Under the pieces are notes generated by a model that did not search any database, was not told the DNA's origin, and saw only the letters and a program-made list of their open reading frames with translations. A program made the position numbers and the translations under genes. A stretch of DNA of 38,324 bases from contig QHPD01000006.1 of the NCBI GenBank assembly GCA_003218975.1, positions 1 to 38,324 of the forward strand. Reading direction: 5' to 3'. This stretch comes from Verrucomicrobiota bacterium. Its GTDB lineage: Bacteria; Verrucomicrobiota; Verrucomicrobiia; Chthoniobacterales; UBA10450. Of this stretch, positions 8,808 through 16,087 are shown piece after piece; position 1 is the stretch's first letter; every line of letters starts with the position of its first letter.

Positions 8808-9349
8808 CGGAGCGTCTTAAAAATCAGTCGCACGTTGTCTTTGTTTACTCGATATTGTTCTGCTTGCTTGTTGGTTGCCGGGACGATTATGCATCCGTCT
8901 CGTTTCTAAAGGTTGAATCGGACGGCACTGGGCTTATCGATACAATCAAGAGTTATCAAAGCATCAATGAGTTTAAAGGGTTCCTTAGTCGCAGGTCATT
9001 TCGATGGGAAGAAAGTGAAGATCAGCCCTCTCCTAAAGGCAGACCGCCTTTTAATATGCACACTATCACGATCAAGAATTATGTACATCTTGGTTTTTCG
9101 GGCGAGCTGGATATTGCCTTTTTCAACAACAGATTGATCAGCACAAGATTCTACCCTACCGACCCTGAAAAATACATCGAAGTCCTTGGTGAAGTGGCAG
9201 GCATAAGGTTTGATAGCACTCAAGAGGCTAAATTACTGCGTCACACGAGAGTACGTTTTGGGATAGACTACAAGGGGCGAAAATACGTCGACTGGTCTGA
9301 TTTTCGTTTAGACAAGGAAGTAGAACTCTGGATCAAGCGATACTCGTAA
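8795..9349 (+). CDS. Putative lipoprotein, candidate immunity protein for tip 3
   Basis: From the TTG at 8795 the product is 184 residues and begins with a good lipoprotein signal, VVFVYSILFCLLVGC. An ATG at 8732 is also in frame, but it would add 21 residues overlapping the tip and make the signal unusually long. Neither start has a strong ribosome binding site. The body is a mixed alpha/beta sequence with aromatic positions (SINEFKGFLSRRSFRWEES, HLGFSGELDIAFFNNRLIST, FYPTDPEKYIEVLG) of the kind seen in small immunity proteins, but no family was recognised. It directly follows the frameshifted tip 3 and remains open although its partner is broken, consistent with retained protection against relatives. 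Confidence 0.65.
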   Translation: MGSLTERLKNQSHVVFVYSILFCLLVGCRDDYASVSFLKVESDGTGLIDTIKSYQSINEFKGFLSRRSFRWEESEDQPSPKGRPPFNMHTITIKNYVHLGFSGELDIAFFNNRLISTRFYPTDPEKYIEVLGEVAGIRFDSTQEAKLLRHTRVRFGIDYKGRKYVDWSDFRLDKEVELWIKRYS

Positions 9350-9439
9350 CTACATCGGCTGACCGCGGAGACCAGCGGCACGCAGGTACTTTCCTCGATA
9401 ACAACTCTCTTTCGCAATTGCGACTGCGGCGGCGTCAAG

Positions 9440-9620
9440 CTAGCTAACGTTCGGTTGCCTAGATTCTGGCGTTGCCAGCGCGGTTTTTTCCGGGAATTCA
9501 AAACTGACTTTTCCGTCTTCCAATTTCAAATATGCGGAGAACGGGCGTCCGCGTTTTGAGATGAAGCCGTCGAGGAGATCGGTTTTTCCCGTGGTGAGGA
9601 GTTTCTGCGCCTGGTCTTTT
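9440..9620 (-). pseudogene. Detached copy of the topoisomerase gene 3' end
   Basis: Read on the minus strand, 9620 down to 9440 encodes DQAQKLLTTGKTDLLDGFIS, then KRGRPFSAYLKLEDGKVSFE and FPEK, ending at a TAG stop (9442-9440). This is nearly the same as the last zinc-ribbon-type repeat of the topoisomerase encoded at 13088-16003 (there EQAQKLLATGRTDLLDNFIS, then KRGRPFSAYLKLENGKVGFE and FPEK), while the residues after FPEK differ. The fragment stops abruptly at 9620/9621, where RHS tip 4 begins. It lies in the same orientation as the intact gene, about 3.6 kb away. The changes point to a copy from a diverged allele rather than a fresh duplication. Confidence 0.8.
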
Positions 9621-10283
9621 GATGCGGATTTTGGATTTACTGGTCACTATTTCCATCAGCCGAGTGGTTTGAATCTTACCGTGTACCCAGGCTATGACTC
9701 TGACTTGGGAAGATGGATTAGCCGGGATCCAATCCGCAATGCAGAGTTTCTGCAAGGACCAAACTTATACGGATACGTCGGAAACAGCGTGATCAATGCG
9801 ATCGATCCTTACGGACTAAAGACCTGCTGGCGAAAACTAGATATAATTACGCATTTTGGAGATCGTCCTGAGGACAAGAAAGGGATCCGAAACCATGTGA
9901 TGCAGCCCGGCGACATCGCGGTCGGTCAATGGAGCGGGGATCGTTACATTCGCGGAGCAAATACAGCAGAAATCGAGGCAAACCAGGATCGGTACATGGT
10001 GCTAAAATATGGAACTGGTGTTTGGCTTTTCGTAGGCGGTAATGAGTCCGGTCGTTATCAGGTGACCGATTATGGGGCCTACGACAAGGACTACCCGGAA
10101 TATGCACCCGATAACTGGGCCGACATATACAACCCGGCAAGATCCGCTAGGCACGAGTCCTATGACAATGGCGGATGGATTGGCTTCGATGTCGACGACG
10201 ATTGTCCCTGCCCGCCGGGGTCAAGCCAGTATCCAGAGGGGGCTCCCGGGGTAGGACCTTGGCCGGGAGGTTACAACGTGTAG
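9561..10283 (+). CDS. Orphan RHS tip 4: RHS core end plus 3D/double-psi-barrel-like domain
   Basis: The open frame starts at an ATG (9561) inside the antisense topoisomerase fragment. True RHS similarity begins at 9621 with DADFGFTGHYFHQPSGLNL and continues through GRWISRDPIRNAEFLQGPNL and AIDPYGL. The tip (about residue 97 onward) contains MQPGDIAVG, YMVLKYGTGVWLFVGG and YQVTDYGAY, followed by WADIYNPA. This order recalls the 3D (MltA C-terminal/RlpA-like double-psi barrel) domain with its three aspartates, which in lytic transglycosylases acts on peptidoglycan glycan strands. It ends in a Pro/Gly-rich tail. There is no signal peptide, so it is most likely a stored 3' module. The fold assignment is a pattern match only. 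A secreted candidate immunity gene starts 22 bp later. Confidence 0.6.
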   Translation: MKPSRRSVFPVVRSFCAWSFDADFGFTGHYFHQPSGLNLTVYPGYDSDLGRWISRDPIRNAEFLQGPNLYGYVGNSVINAIDPYGLKTCWRKLDIITHFGDRPEDKKGIRNHVMQPGDIAVGQWSGDRYIRGANTAEIEANQDRYMVLKYGTGVWLFVGGNESGRYQVTDYGAYDKDYPEYAPDNWADIYNPARSARHESYDNGGWIGFDVDDDCPCPPGSSQYPEGAPGVGPWPGGYNV

Positions 10284-10305
10284 CGTAACTGACAGCGGAG
10301 TATAC

Positions 10306-10878
10306 ATGATGCGAAAGTCAGCTCGCCTTTTAGTCTTGTTGGTGTTGCTACATATCGTGGAATTGTTGGCTCAACCGCGTGGTTCCGACACAGTTGTTGG
10401 CATTTCCGAATCGGGAAATCTAAGAGTTACGATCGAGCGTACAGGCGAAAATCAATTTGAGGTTTTCCTTCTAAAAAAAGCACCCGCTGGAAAAGAGAAG
10501 ATCTGGGGTTCGTTCTGGGGAATAATCGACGCAAAGTTTTCACCTGACGAGCGGTACGTCGCGATTCGCGACGGGATGCGGTTTGATGTGCTGTCGCCGG
10601 TGCTGGTTTTTAGAATCCAGCCTGTTGGGACAGCGCTAGTGTACGAAACGCCGGGCAGTTTCTCCGCCGAAGAAACACATTTCACATACGAAATCGGAGC
10701 ATTCGAACACGACCGCCTTAGCATTAGGGTGTTCTCATTACAGCGCGACTCCGCCTCGCGGGCCACGCCTAAGTTTCAGTTCGAGTACGCCGTGGAAAAC
10801 CTTGACAAGCGGCAACCCATTGACTCGTTTTTCTACACTGGAGTCGAACGTCGACGATTACTTCAAAAGGGGCGCTAA
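10306..10878 (+). CDS. Secreted protein, candidate immunity protein for tip 4
   Basis: This 190-residue product has a clear N-terminal signal peptide (KSARLLVLLVLLHIVELLAQ). The mature part is predicted beta-rich, with SESGNLRVTIERTGENQFEV, AKFSPDERYVAIRDG (a strand pattern seen in WD40/TolB-like blades) and a PVLVFRI strand. It follows tip 4 by 22 bp on the same strand. Its position and export signal suggest it protects against tip 4 in the periplasm, but no family was recognised. The next RHS fragment starts about 60 bp after its stop, so it is bracketed by RHS sequence like the other small genes of the array. Confidence 0.7.
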   Translation: MMRKSARLLVLLVLLHIVELLAQPRGSDTVVGISESGNLRVTIERTGENQFEVFLLKKAPAGKEKIWGSFWGIIDAKFSPDERYVAIRDGMRFDVLSPVLVFRIQPVGTALVYETPGSFSAEETHFTYEIGAFEHDRLSIRVFSLQRDSASRATPKFQFEYAVENLDKRQPIDSFFYTGVERRRLLQKGR

Positions 10879-10935
10879 AGTCGAGGGAGCATCGTGAACT
10901 CTTCCCACATAGCCGGGCCGAGTAAGTGACTGGGG

Positions 10936-12123
10936 GTTCATAATACGGTCACGGTGGCTGCGACCGATGTGAACGGAAATACCACGACGAATCGCTACAA
11001 TGTGGCTGTCACCGGGAGCGGAAGTAAAACTCTCGTCTATGATCTCAACGGGAATCTTACCAGCGATGGCACGCGCACGTTTGAATGGGATCCACTGAAT
11101 CGATTGATGGCAGCCACCAGCGGCACGCATCGGAGTGAGTTTACGTACAATGGGCTAAACCAGCGGGTCAAGATTATTGAGAAGACCAACGGCAGCGTAA
11201 CGAGCACGAAGCAGTTTGTCTGGATTCCCGGAGACCCACAACCATCTGAGGAGAGGGATGGGAGCAATAGCCTTACAAAGCGCTTCTACCCGCAAGGAAT
11301 GCAGGTGGGCTCGACGAATTATTACTATACAAAGGATCACTTGGGCTCAATTCGTGAACTGACTGATAGCTCAGGCGCGGTGCAAACTCGCTATGATTAC
11401 GATCCGTACGGCCGCCGGATAAAGGTTAGCGGTGGTGTCGACGCGGATTTCGGTTTCACGGGCCATTACTACCATCAGCCGAGCGGACTGCATCTCGCCT
11501 TATATCGTGCCTATGATGCTGATTTGGGAAGGTGGATTAGCCGCGACCCAATCGCAGAAGAAGCAGGTTTAAACCTTTATCGATATGTGTTCAACAATCC
11601 CACGCGACTCACAGACATGTTCGGGTTGTTGGTGGATGCGTACTTCAATGTGTATCAAGGACTGTTAACGGTCGTGGATCGTGAGAGTGGTGCCAGGATT
11701 ACTCTCCCCGCCAATTCAGGGATACAAGGAACGACGATGAATAACAATCCTGATTACGAATTGCGACAAGGTGGTCCTATACCGCGGGGAGACTACGAGA
11801 TTCTGAATCGCCTTTATAATGAGCCGGATGAGTGGACTGACCTCGACCGGTTACAGGCGTCGGGCGTAGGAGTATGGGCGTTGGATATGCTCGACCGTAC
11901 CCCTCGCGATGACAAAGGCCGCGGTCGCGGTCTATTTCGGCTTCATCCGTTCTCGGGTACCGGGTGTGTCGTTTCGGACGATTTGAACAGCTGGGGTCAA
12001 ATGAGAGACATTGTTAACAACACAAGAACGCAGACGGTGACAGATGCTAATGGTAAGGAGCGTACGCTCTATGGGACGATGCATGTTTTCTCCACGGTGT
12101 CTCCGCGAGCTGTCTTTCCATGA
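10936..12123 (+). CDS. Orphan RHS tip 5: long RHS core piece plus L,D-transpeptidase-like (DUF2778/Tlde1-like) domain
   Basis: RHS similarity begins about 10936 (NTVTVAATDVNGNTTTNRYN) and stays in one frame to 12123; the first usable start is the GTG at 10954. The core is intact: SDGTRTFEWDPLNRL, KDHLGSIRELTDSSG, GRWISRDPIAEEAGLNLYRY. The cleavage-site block is altered, however, reading LTDMFGL where the other copies have DPxGL. The tip has GGPIPRGDYEIL and FRLHPFSGTGCVVSDD (His331, Cys338, numbered from 10954). This resembles the GxIPxGxY ... H...GC arrangement of DUF2778/Tlde1 L,D-transpeptidase-like effectors. No signal peptide is present. The stop overlaps the next start by 4 bp (ATGA). 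Enzyme type is probable; independent expression is uncertain. Confidence 0.7.
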   Translation, partial: VHNTVTVAATDVNGNTTTNRYNVAVTGSGSKTLVYDLNGNLTSDGTRTFEWDPLNRLMAATSGTHRSEFTYNGLNQRVKIIEKTNGSVTSTKQFVWIPGDPQPSEERDGSNSLTKRFYPQGMQVGSTNYYYTKDHLGSIRELTDSSGAVQTRYDYDPYGRRIKVSGGVDADFGFTGHYYHQPSGLHLALYRAYDADLGRWISRDPIAEEAGLNLYRYVFNNPTRLTDMFGLLVDAYFNVYQGLLTVVDRESGARITLPANSGIQGTTMNNNPDYELRQGGPIPRGDYEILNRLYNEPDEWTDLDRLQASGVGVWALDMLDRTPRDDKGRGRGLFRLHPFSGTGCVVSDDLNSWGQMRDIVNNTRTQTVTDANGKERTLYGTMHVFSTVSPRAVFP

Positions 12124-12551
12124 AAACTGTTTCGAATATCAGCACCGGAACATTCTATCTAGCAGCAGCAGCGATGGTGCTAGTTGCGTGCGCGGCCGGA
12201 GATCCTCGCAGTAACTCAAGTGACTGCGATATCAGCATTGGCGGATCTGTTTTAAGAGTGGCTGCGGAAAAGGGTTTTGCTTACCGGAGCTCGGTGCTGT
12301 CGGCATGCCACGGTGATTCTGAGGCACTTGTTCATCTCCTATTGTTTAGTGAGGAAACCGATGGGGAGGCGATGTTAGATCATGGAAATGTTCTCCTTGC
12401 CCTAAAGAGCCGTCTCGGTGTCGCGCGCTTCGACAAAACACTGCGCTCACTCGGTATAGAGCAGCAAAAGGCGATATCCGCAATTCTTCAGACGGCAGAA
12501 AGCATGCATCGGGCGACACGCCAAATTTTGGGATCTGGGGACCGTTCTTGA
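12120..12551 (+). CDS. Lipoprotein, candidate immunity protein for tip 5
   Basis: This 143-residue product overlaps the tip 5 stop by 4 bp (ATGA), suggesting coupled translation. The N-terminus has a lipoprotein signal, TFYLAAAAMVLVACAAG, with lipobox LVAC. The mature part (AYRSSVLSACHGDSEALVHL, GEAMLDHGNVLLAL, FDKTLRSLG) aligns with the candidate immunity protein at 7430-7879. Both genes follow L,D-transpeptidase-like tips, which supports a cognate relationship. The last codons appear to run into the remnant of another tip (see 12524-12613), so the native C-terminus may have been altered by recombination. Confidence 0.75.
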   Translation: MKTVSNISTGTFYLAAAAMVLVACAAGDPRSNSSDCDISIGGSVLRVAAEKGFAYRSSVLSACHGDSEALVHLLLFSEETDGEAMLDHGNVLLALKSRLGVARFDKTLRSLGIEQQKAISAILQTAESMHRATRQILGSGDRS

Positions 12552-12613
12552 CGGAGCCTGTTCCCGTTTGGCCTGCTGGGCTTGGACCTGGAACGCCAGG
12601 CTATACACATTGA
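12524..12613 (+). pseudogene. Possible 3' scrap of a sixth RHS tip
   Basis: In a frame different from the overlapping lipoprotein gene, the sequence reads NFGIWGPFLTEPVPVW and then PAGLGPGTPGYTH before a TGA at 12611-12613. The Pro/Gly-rich ending resembles C-terminal tails of secreted RHS tips (compare tip 4, which ends GAPGVGPWPGG). Another small exported-protein gene starts 10 bp later, the same spacing pattern as the intact tip/immunity pairs. This suggests the last codons of a further tip whose front was lost. The evidence is only composition and position. Confidence 0.35.
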
Positions 12614-12623
12614 TACGGAAGAT

Positions 12624-13055
12624 ATGGAACCCAAACAATTACTTGCGACCCGGCAACGTAGCTGTGTCTTGGGGGTTATCATCGCTTGCATCGTAATTGC
12701 CGCTGGTTGGCCGGCTGTAGTTAGAGCCATGGACTGGGAAACTGCCTCGGAAGTCGCTTTTTGTTATAACCGGGCAGGTTACGAACGCGATGCGGAACGT
12801 GTTCTGGACATCCTGAAAGCGCACGAGATATATGGCAAAATTATCTATTTCAAAAACATTAACGGCGTGGATGGAGTAACCGAGGATACATCTCACGCCG
12901 ACAAGTTTGGCGTTTTTGTGGACGTCCAGAGCGCTGATGCGGCGAGGAAGGTTCTTGCCGACGAAATAAAAAGAGGACTACGTCTCATTCTTTCTCAAAT
13001 CGACACTAACACGACTCCACGAATATCGCTCCCGCAACGCCGACTCAGCGTGTGA
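12624..13055 (+). CDS. Small membrane-anchored or exported protein, last gene of the RHS array
   Basis: The ATG at 12624 (MEPKQLLATRQRS) is preferred over 12582 because it leaves a normal signal/anchor, VLGVIIACIVIAAGWPAVVR, and places the start 10 bp after the preceding remnant's stop. The product is 143 residues. The mature part has two half-repeats of the type AERVLDILKAHEIYGKIIYF and FGVFVDVQSADAARKVLADE, vaguely like the DUF2007 (putative signal-transducing) ferredoxin-like fold. By position it could be the immunity protein of a lost sixth tip. The gene is convergent with the topoisomerase gene (33 bp between stops). Function unknown. Confidence 0.6.
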   Translation: MEPKQLLATRQRSCVLGVIIACIVIAAGWPAVVRAMDWETASEVAFCYNRAGYERDAERVLDILKAHEIYGKIIYFKNINGVDGVTEDTSHADKFGVFVDVQSADAARKVLADEIKRGLRLILSQIDTNTTPRISLPQRRLSV

Positions 13056-13087
13056 GAATGGCGAAAAAGTGTCACCAGGCGCTTTCG

Positions 13088-16003
13088 TTAGCTCGTCGTA
13101 CGCCCTTTGCCAGGGTTCAGCGCGGGCTCGATTTTTTCGGGAAATTCGAAGCCGACTTTTCCGTTCTCCAACTTCAAATAGGCTGAGAAGGGGCGTCCTC
13201 TCTTCGAGATGAAGTTATCGAGAAGATCGGTTCTCCCTGTGGCTAGGAGTTTCTGCGCCTGCTCTGTTGGGATATCGCGACCCAGAATCGTTTTGCTTAG
13301 TTTGAATTTGCACGGTCTTCGGTCGGCCTGCGAACGCTCACAAATGTAACTGTTCTCAGTTTCAAAAATCTTTCCGCCGCACTTTGGACACGTGCCGACC
13401 GGTTCTTTGCCTGTGAAATCAATCTTAGCGACCGGCTCTTTGGGCTTCCGTTCTTTTTTTGCCTTGGCCTCGCGCTTTTCGAATTCGAAGCCCACATCTC
13501 TTTTGTCGGTTAGCACGAGAAACGCTTTGAACGGCCTGCCTTTGCGCGAAATGAAGCGCGCGAGCAAATCGGTCTTCCCAGTGGTCAGCAATTTCTTTAT
13601 CTGCTCGCGATCCACCGGTTGTTGCAAGATGACTTTACCGGTTCGGAAGTCGCACGTTTTGTTTGGGCTGACTGAATTCTCGCAGACATAACTCATCCCG
13701 AACTCGAATACCCGCCCACCGCATTTCGGACATTTGCCCAGCGGCTCCTGCGCTGAAAAATCAACCGGTTGCGCAGCGCCGTTCTCCTGACCGTTTGGCC
13801 CGAAATCAAATTCAGCCTTGAACTGATCGCTCAGCCTCAGGACGGCTGGGAAACGCTTGCCTTTCCTGCTGCGAAAACCGGTCAAGGGGCCAACGTGTTT
13901 GTCCCGAACAAGAGTCTCGAACTCTTCACGGCTTAGCAACCGGCCGGCGATGGTTTTCCAAATCGTGAAATCGCACTCCTCATTCGTGCAGGTGAAACTC
14001 TTGAAGCGCTCGATGATGGACGAACCGCACTTTGGGCATTCTCCGAACGGCTCGCTCTCCGGCATGTGTTCGTCGGGATGAAAATGTCTCGCCTTGCCGA
14101 CGATTTCCTTCGTGAGATGGCGGATGTCGCGCATGAACGCGTCGCGTGTAAGCTTGCGATGCTCGATTTCCCGCAGGCGGAATTCCCATTCACCGGTTAT
14201 TTCCGGGCTGGTCAATTCCGGCACCGCGTTCTTCAAAAGGGAAATGGTTTGGATGGCCTTCGCTGTTGGCTGTAATTCCTTGCCGTGTCGCATCAGGTAA
14301 TGCGCTGAAATCAACGTCTCGATGATCGCCGCTCGGGTTGCCGATGTGCCGAGCCCTTTCTCCTTCATTGCCTCGCGCAATTCTTCGTCTTCGACCAGTT
14401 TCCCCGCCGCTTCCATCGCGCTGAGGATGGTCGCTTCATTGTAGCGAACGGGCGGCCGCGTCTCGTCTGTTTTGATTTCGACGCGCACCGTTTCGACGCG
14501 TTCGCCCTGATTGACCCTTGGCAAATTTTCTTCCGGCTTCTCGCTCGCAGCTTCGCGGCCATAAACCTCGAGCCAGCCGGGCGCGACCAGAATTTTTCCC
14601 TCCGTCTTGAAAGGCTCGCCTTCCACACGCGTGATTCGTGTGGTGTTCTCGTATTGCGCAGGCGGAAAGAACGCAGCCACAAAGCGCTTCGTCACCATGT
14701 CGAAGAGCGCTCGCTCATGGTTATCAAGCGACCGGGGAAGAGTGCCGGTGGGAATAATTGCAAAGTGATCGCCTACTTTTGCGTCGTTAAAAATACGCTT
14801 GTTTGGCTTGACCCAATTATTATCAAGGACTCTTTGCGCGAATCCCGCAATTGCGGGATCGATCCGTCCTAATGTCGATCTTACGGTTGGCGGGTAATCT
14901 TCCGGTAAAGCGCGCGAATCCGTGCGCGGATAGGTAATGGCCTTGTATTTCTCATAAAGTGCCTGCGCGATTTGCAGGGTGCGCTTTGCTGAGAAACCAA
15001 AGCGATTGTTGGCTTCGCGTTGCAAGGCGGTCAGATCATAGAGCTGCGGAGCGACCTGCGTGCTCGGCTTCTTTTCTTCCAACTCGACGATACCGTGTTT
15101 GCCGCTGCACTTGCGCTGGACGGCCTCGACGATTTCGCGGTACCACAATCTCGGCGCGGCGCGATGCTCGTCCCAGAGAGACCCGTTTGCAGAATCAAGC
15201 CGCTGCTCGGCATCGGGCAGATTCAATCGCAGGCGCGCAAGCAGTCTCTTTGTTCTCTCGACCTCGCCTTCTTCCTTCTTGAATGTTTCATCGAACCAGC
15301 GTCCCGAGTATTCGCCTGCCGCTGCGCGGAATGTGCCGATGATCTCGTGCAACTCGCGCGGCTTGAACTCCTGAATCTTGCTCTCACGGTCCACGATGAT
15401 AGCGAGCGTGGGTGTCTGAACGCGCCCGAGAGAAGTGACCGTGCTGCCGCGCCCGCCGCTCAGTCGCAACGTAAACGCGCGCGTCGCGTTAATTCCTACC
15501 AGCCAATCCGCCTCGTTCCGGCTTCGGGCCGCGCTGGCCAAGGGCTGCATTTCAGCGTCGCTGCGCAACCGCGCGAAGCCTTCGCGAATGGCTTCGGGCG
15601 TCATCGATTGCAGCCAGAGGCGCTTGATCGGCTTCTTCGTGTCCGCGTATTGGATGATGTAGCGGAAGATTAATTCGCCTTCTCGGCCCGCGTCGCATGC
15701 GTTGATGATCTCCGAAACACTTTTGTCTCTGATGAGCTTGCGAAGAACATTGACCCGACCGCTCATTTTCTCCGCAGGCTGGAGCTCAAATTCGGCCGGC
15801 ATGATGGGCAATTTCTTCATGTCCCACTTATCCTGTTCTTTCATCGAAGCTGGCACCGCGAGCTCAAAAAGATGGCCTACCGCCCACGAGATGAGGTATT
15901 TCTCTTTCTCGTAGTAGTCCTTGCCTTTCTTGAAACCGCCCAGCGCCTTGGCGATATCGCCAGCGACCGATGGCTTCTCGGTAATGATGAGGGACTTGGA
16001 CAT
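13088..16003 (-). CDS. topB: Type IA DNA topoisomerase, topoisomerase III-like, with zinc-ribbon repeats
   Basis: This 971-residue enzyme cuts and rejoins single DNA strands to relax negative supercoils or unlink DNA. The Toprim domain starts SLIITEKPSVAGDIAKALGG and includes CDAGREGELIFRY (acidic Mg site). The active-site tyrosine is in ITYPRTDSRAL near residue 358. The EKPS and YPRTDS motifs look like topoisomerase III rather than TopA. The C-terminal third has CPKCG-type zinc ribbons (FGECPKCGSSI, GKCPKCGGRVF, GTCPKCGGKIF) alternating with topoisomerase C-terminal repeats (GRPF.A.L.L). It lies 84 bp downstream of dprA in the same direction, the place many bacteria keep topA, so it may be the main type IA enzyme here. 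A diverged copy of its 3' end lies at 9440-9620. Confidence 0.9.
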   Translation of the reverse strand: MSKSLIITEKPSVAGDIAKALGGFKKGKDYYEKEKYLISWAVGHLFELAVPASMKEQDKWDMKKLPIMPAEFELQPAEKMSGRVNVLRKLIRDKSVSEIINACDAGREGELIFRYIIQYADTKKPIKRLWLQSMTPEAIREGFARLRSDAEMQPLASAARSRNEADWLVGINATRAFTLRLSGGRGSTVTSLGRVQTPTLAIIVDRESKIQEFKPRELHEIIGTFRAAAGEYSGRWFDETFKKEEGEVERTKRLLARLRLNLPDAEQRLDSANGSLWDEHRAAPRLWYREIVEAVQRKCSGKHGIVELEEKKPSTQVAPQLYDLTALQREANNRFGFSAKRTLQIAQALYEKYKAITYPRTDSRALPEDYPPTVRSTLGRIDPAIAGFAQRVLDNNWVKPNKRIFNDAKVGDHFAIIPTGTLPRSLDNHERALFDMVTKRFVAAFFPPAQYENTTRITRVEGEPFKTEGKILVAPGWLEVYGREAASEKPEENLPRVNQGERVETVRVEIKTDETRPPVRYNEATILSAMEAAGKLVEDEELREAMKEKGLGTSATRAAIIETLISAHYLMRHGKELQPTAKAIQTISLLKNAVPELTSPEITGEWEFRLREIEHRKLTRDAFMRDIRHLTKEIVGKARHFHPDEHMPESEPFGECPKCGSSIIERFKSFTCTNEECDFTIWKTIAGRLLSREEFETLVRDKHVGPLTGFRSRKGKRFPAVLRLSDQFKAEFDFGPNGQENGAAQPVDFSAQEPLGKCPKCGGRVFEFGMSYVCENSVSPNKTCDFRTGKVILQQPVDREQIKKLLTTGKTDLLARFISRKGRPFKAFLVLTDKRDVGFEFEKREAKAKKERKPKEPVAKIDFTGKEPVGTCPKCGGKIFETENSYICERSQADRRPCKFKLSKTILGRDIPTEQAQKLLATGRTDLLDNFISKRGRPFSAYLKLENGKVGFEFPEKIEPALNPGKGRTTS

Positions 16004-16087
16004 GGGGCAGGAATCGAACCCAGCTAAGGCGCCTTTGCAAGTGAGAGCCGTGTTGCGTGCGCCGTCTGCGTCGCGGTAAGTCTCTGA

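Noticed and set aside
4500-12000. Repeated blocks considered as a CRISPR array or transposon repeats
   Set aside because: The repeats are protein-coding RHS core segments of different lengths with diverged sequence. There are no short regular repeats with spacers, no terminal inverted repeats and no transposase frame.
15020-15673. Long plus-strand open frame antisense to the topoisomerase gene
   Set aside because: It is a codon-bias shadow of the GC-rich minus-strand gene; its translation has no recognisable domain.
16000-16060. tRNA T-loop-like sequence (minus strand GGGTTCGATTCCTGCCCCA) just before the topoisomerase start
   Set aside because: The T stem does not pair and no matching 5' acceptor strand or anticodon arm is found within 90 bases, so no tRNA can be folded.
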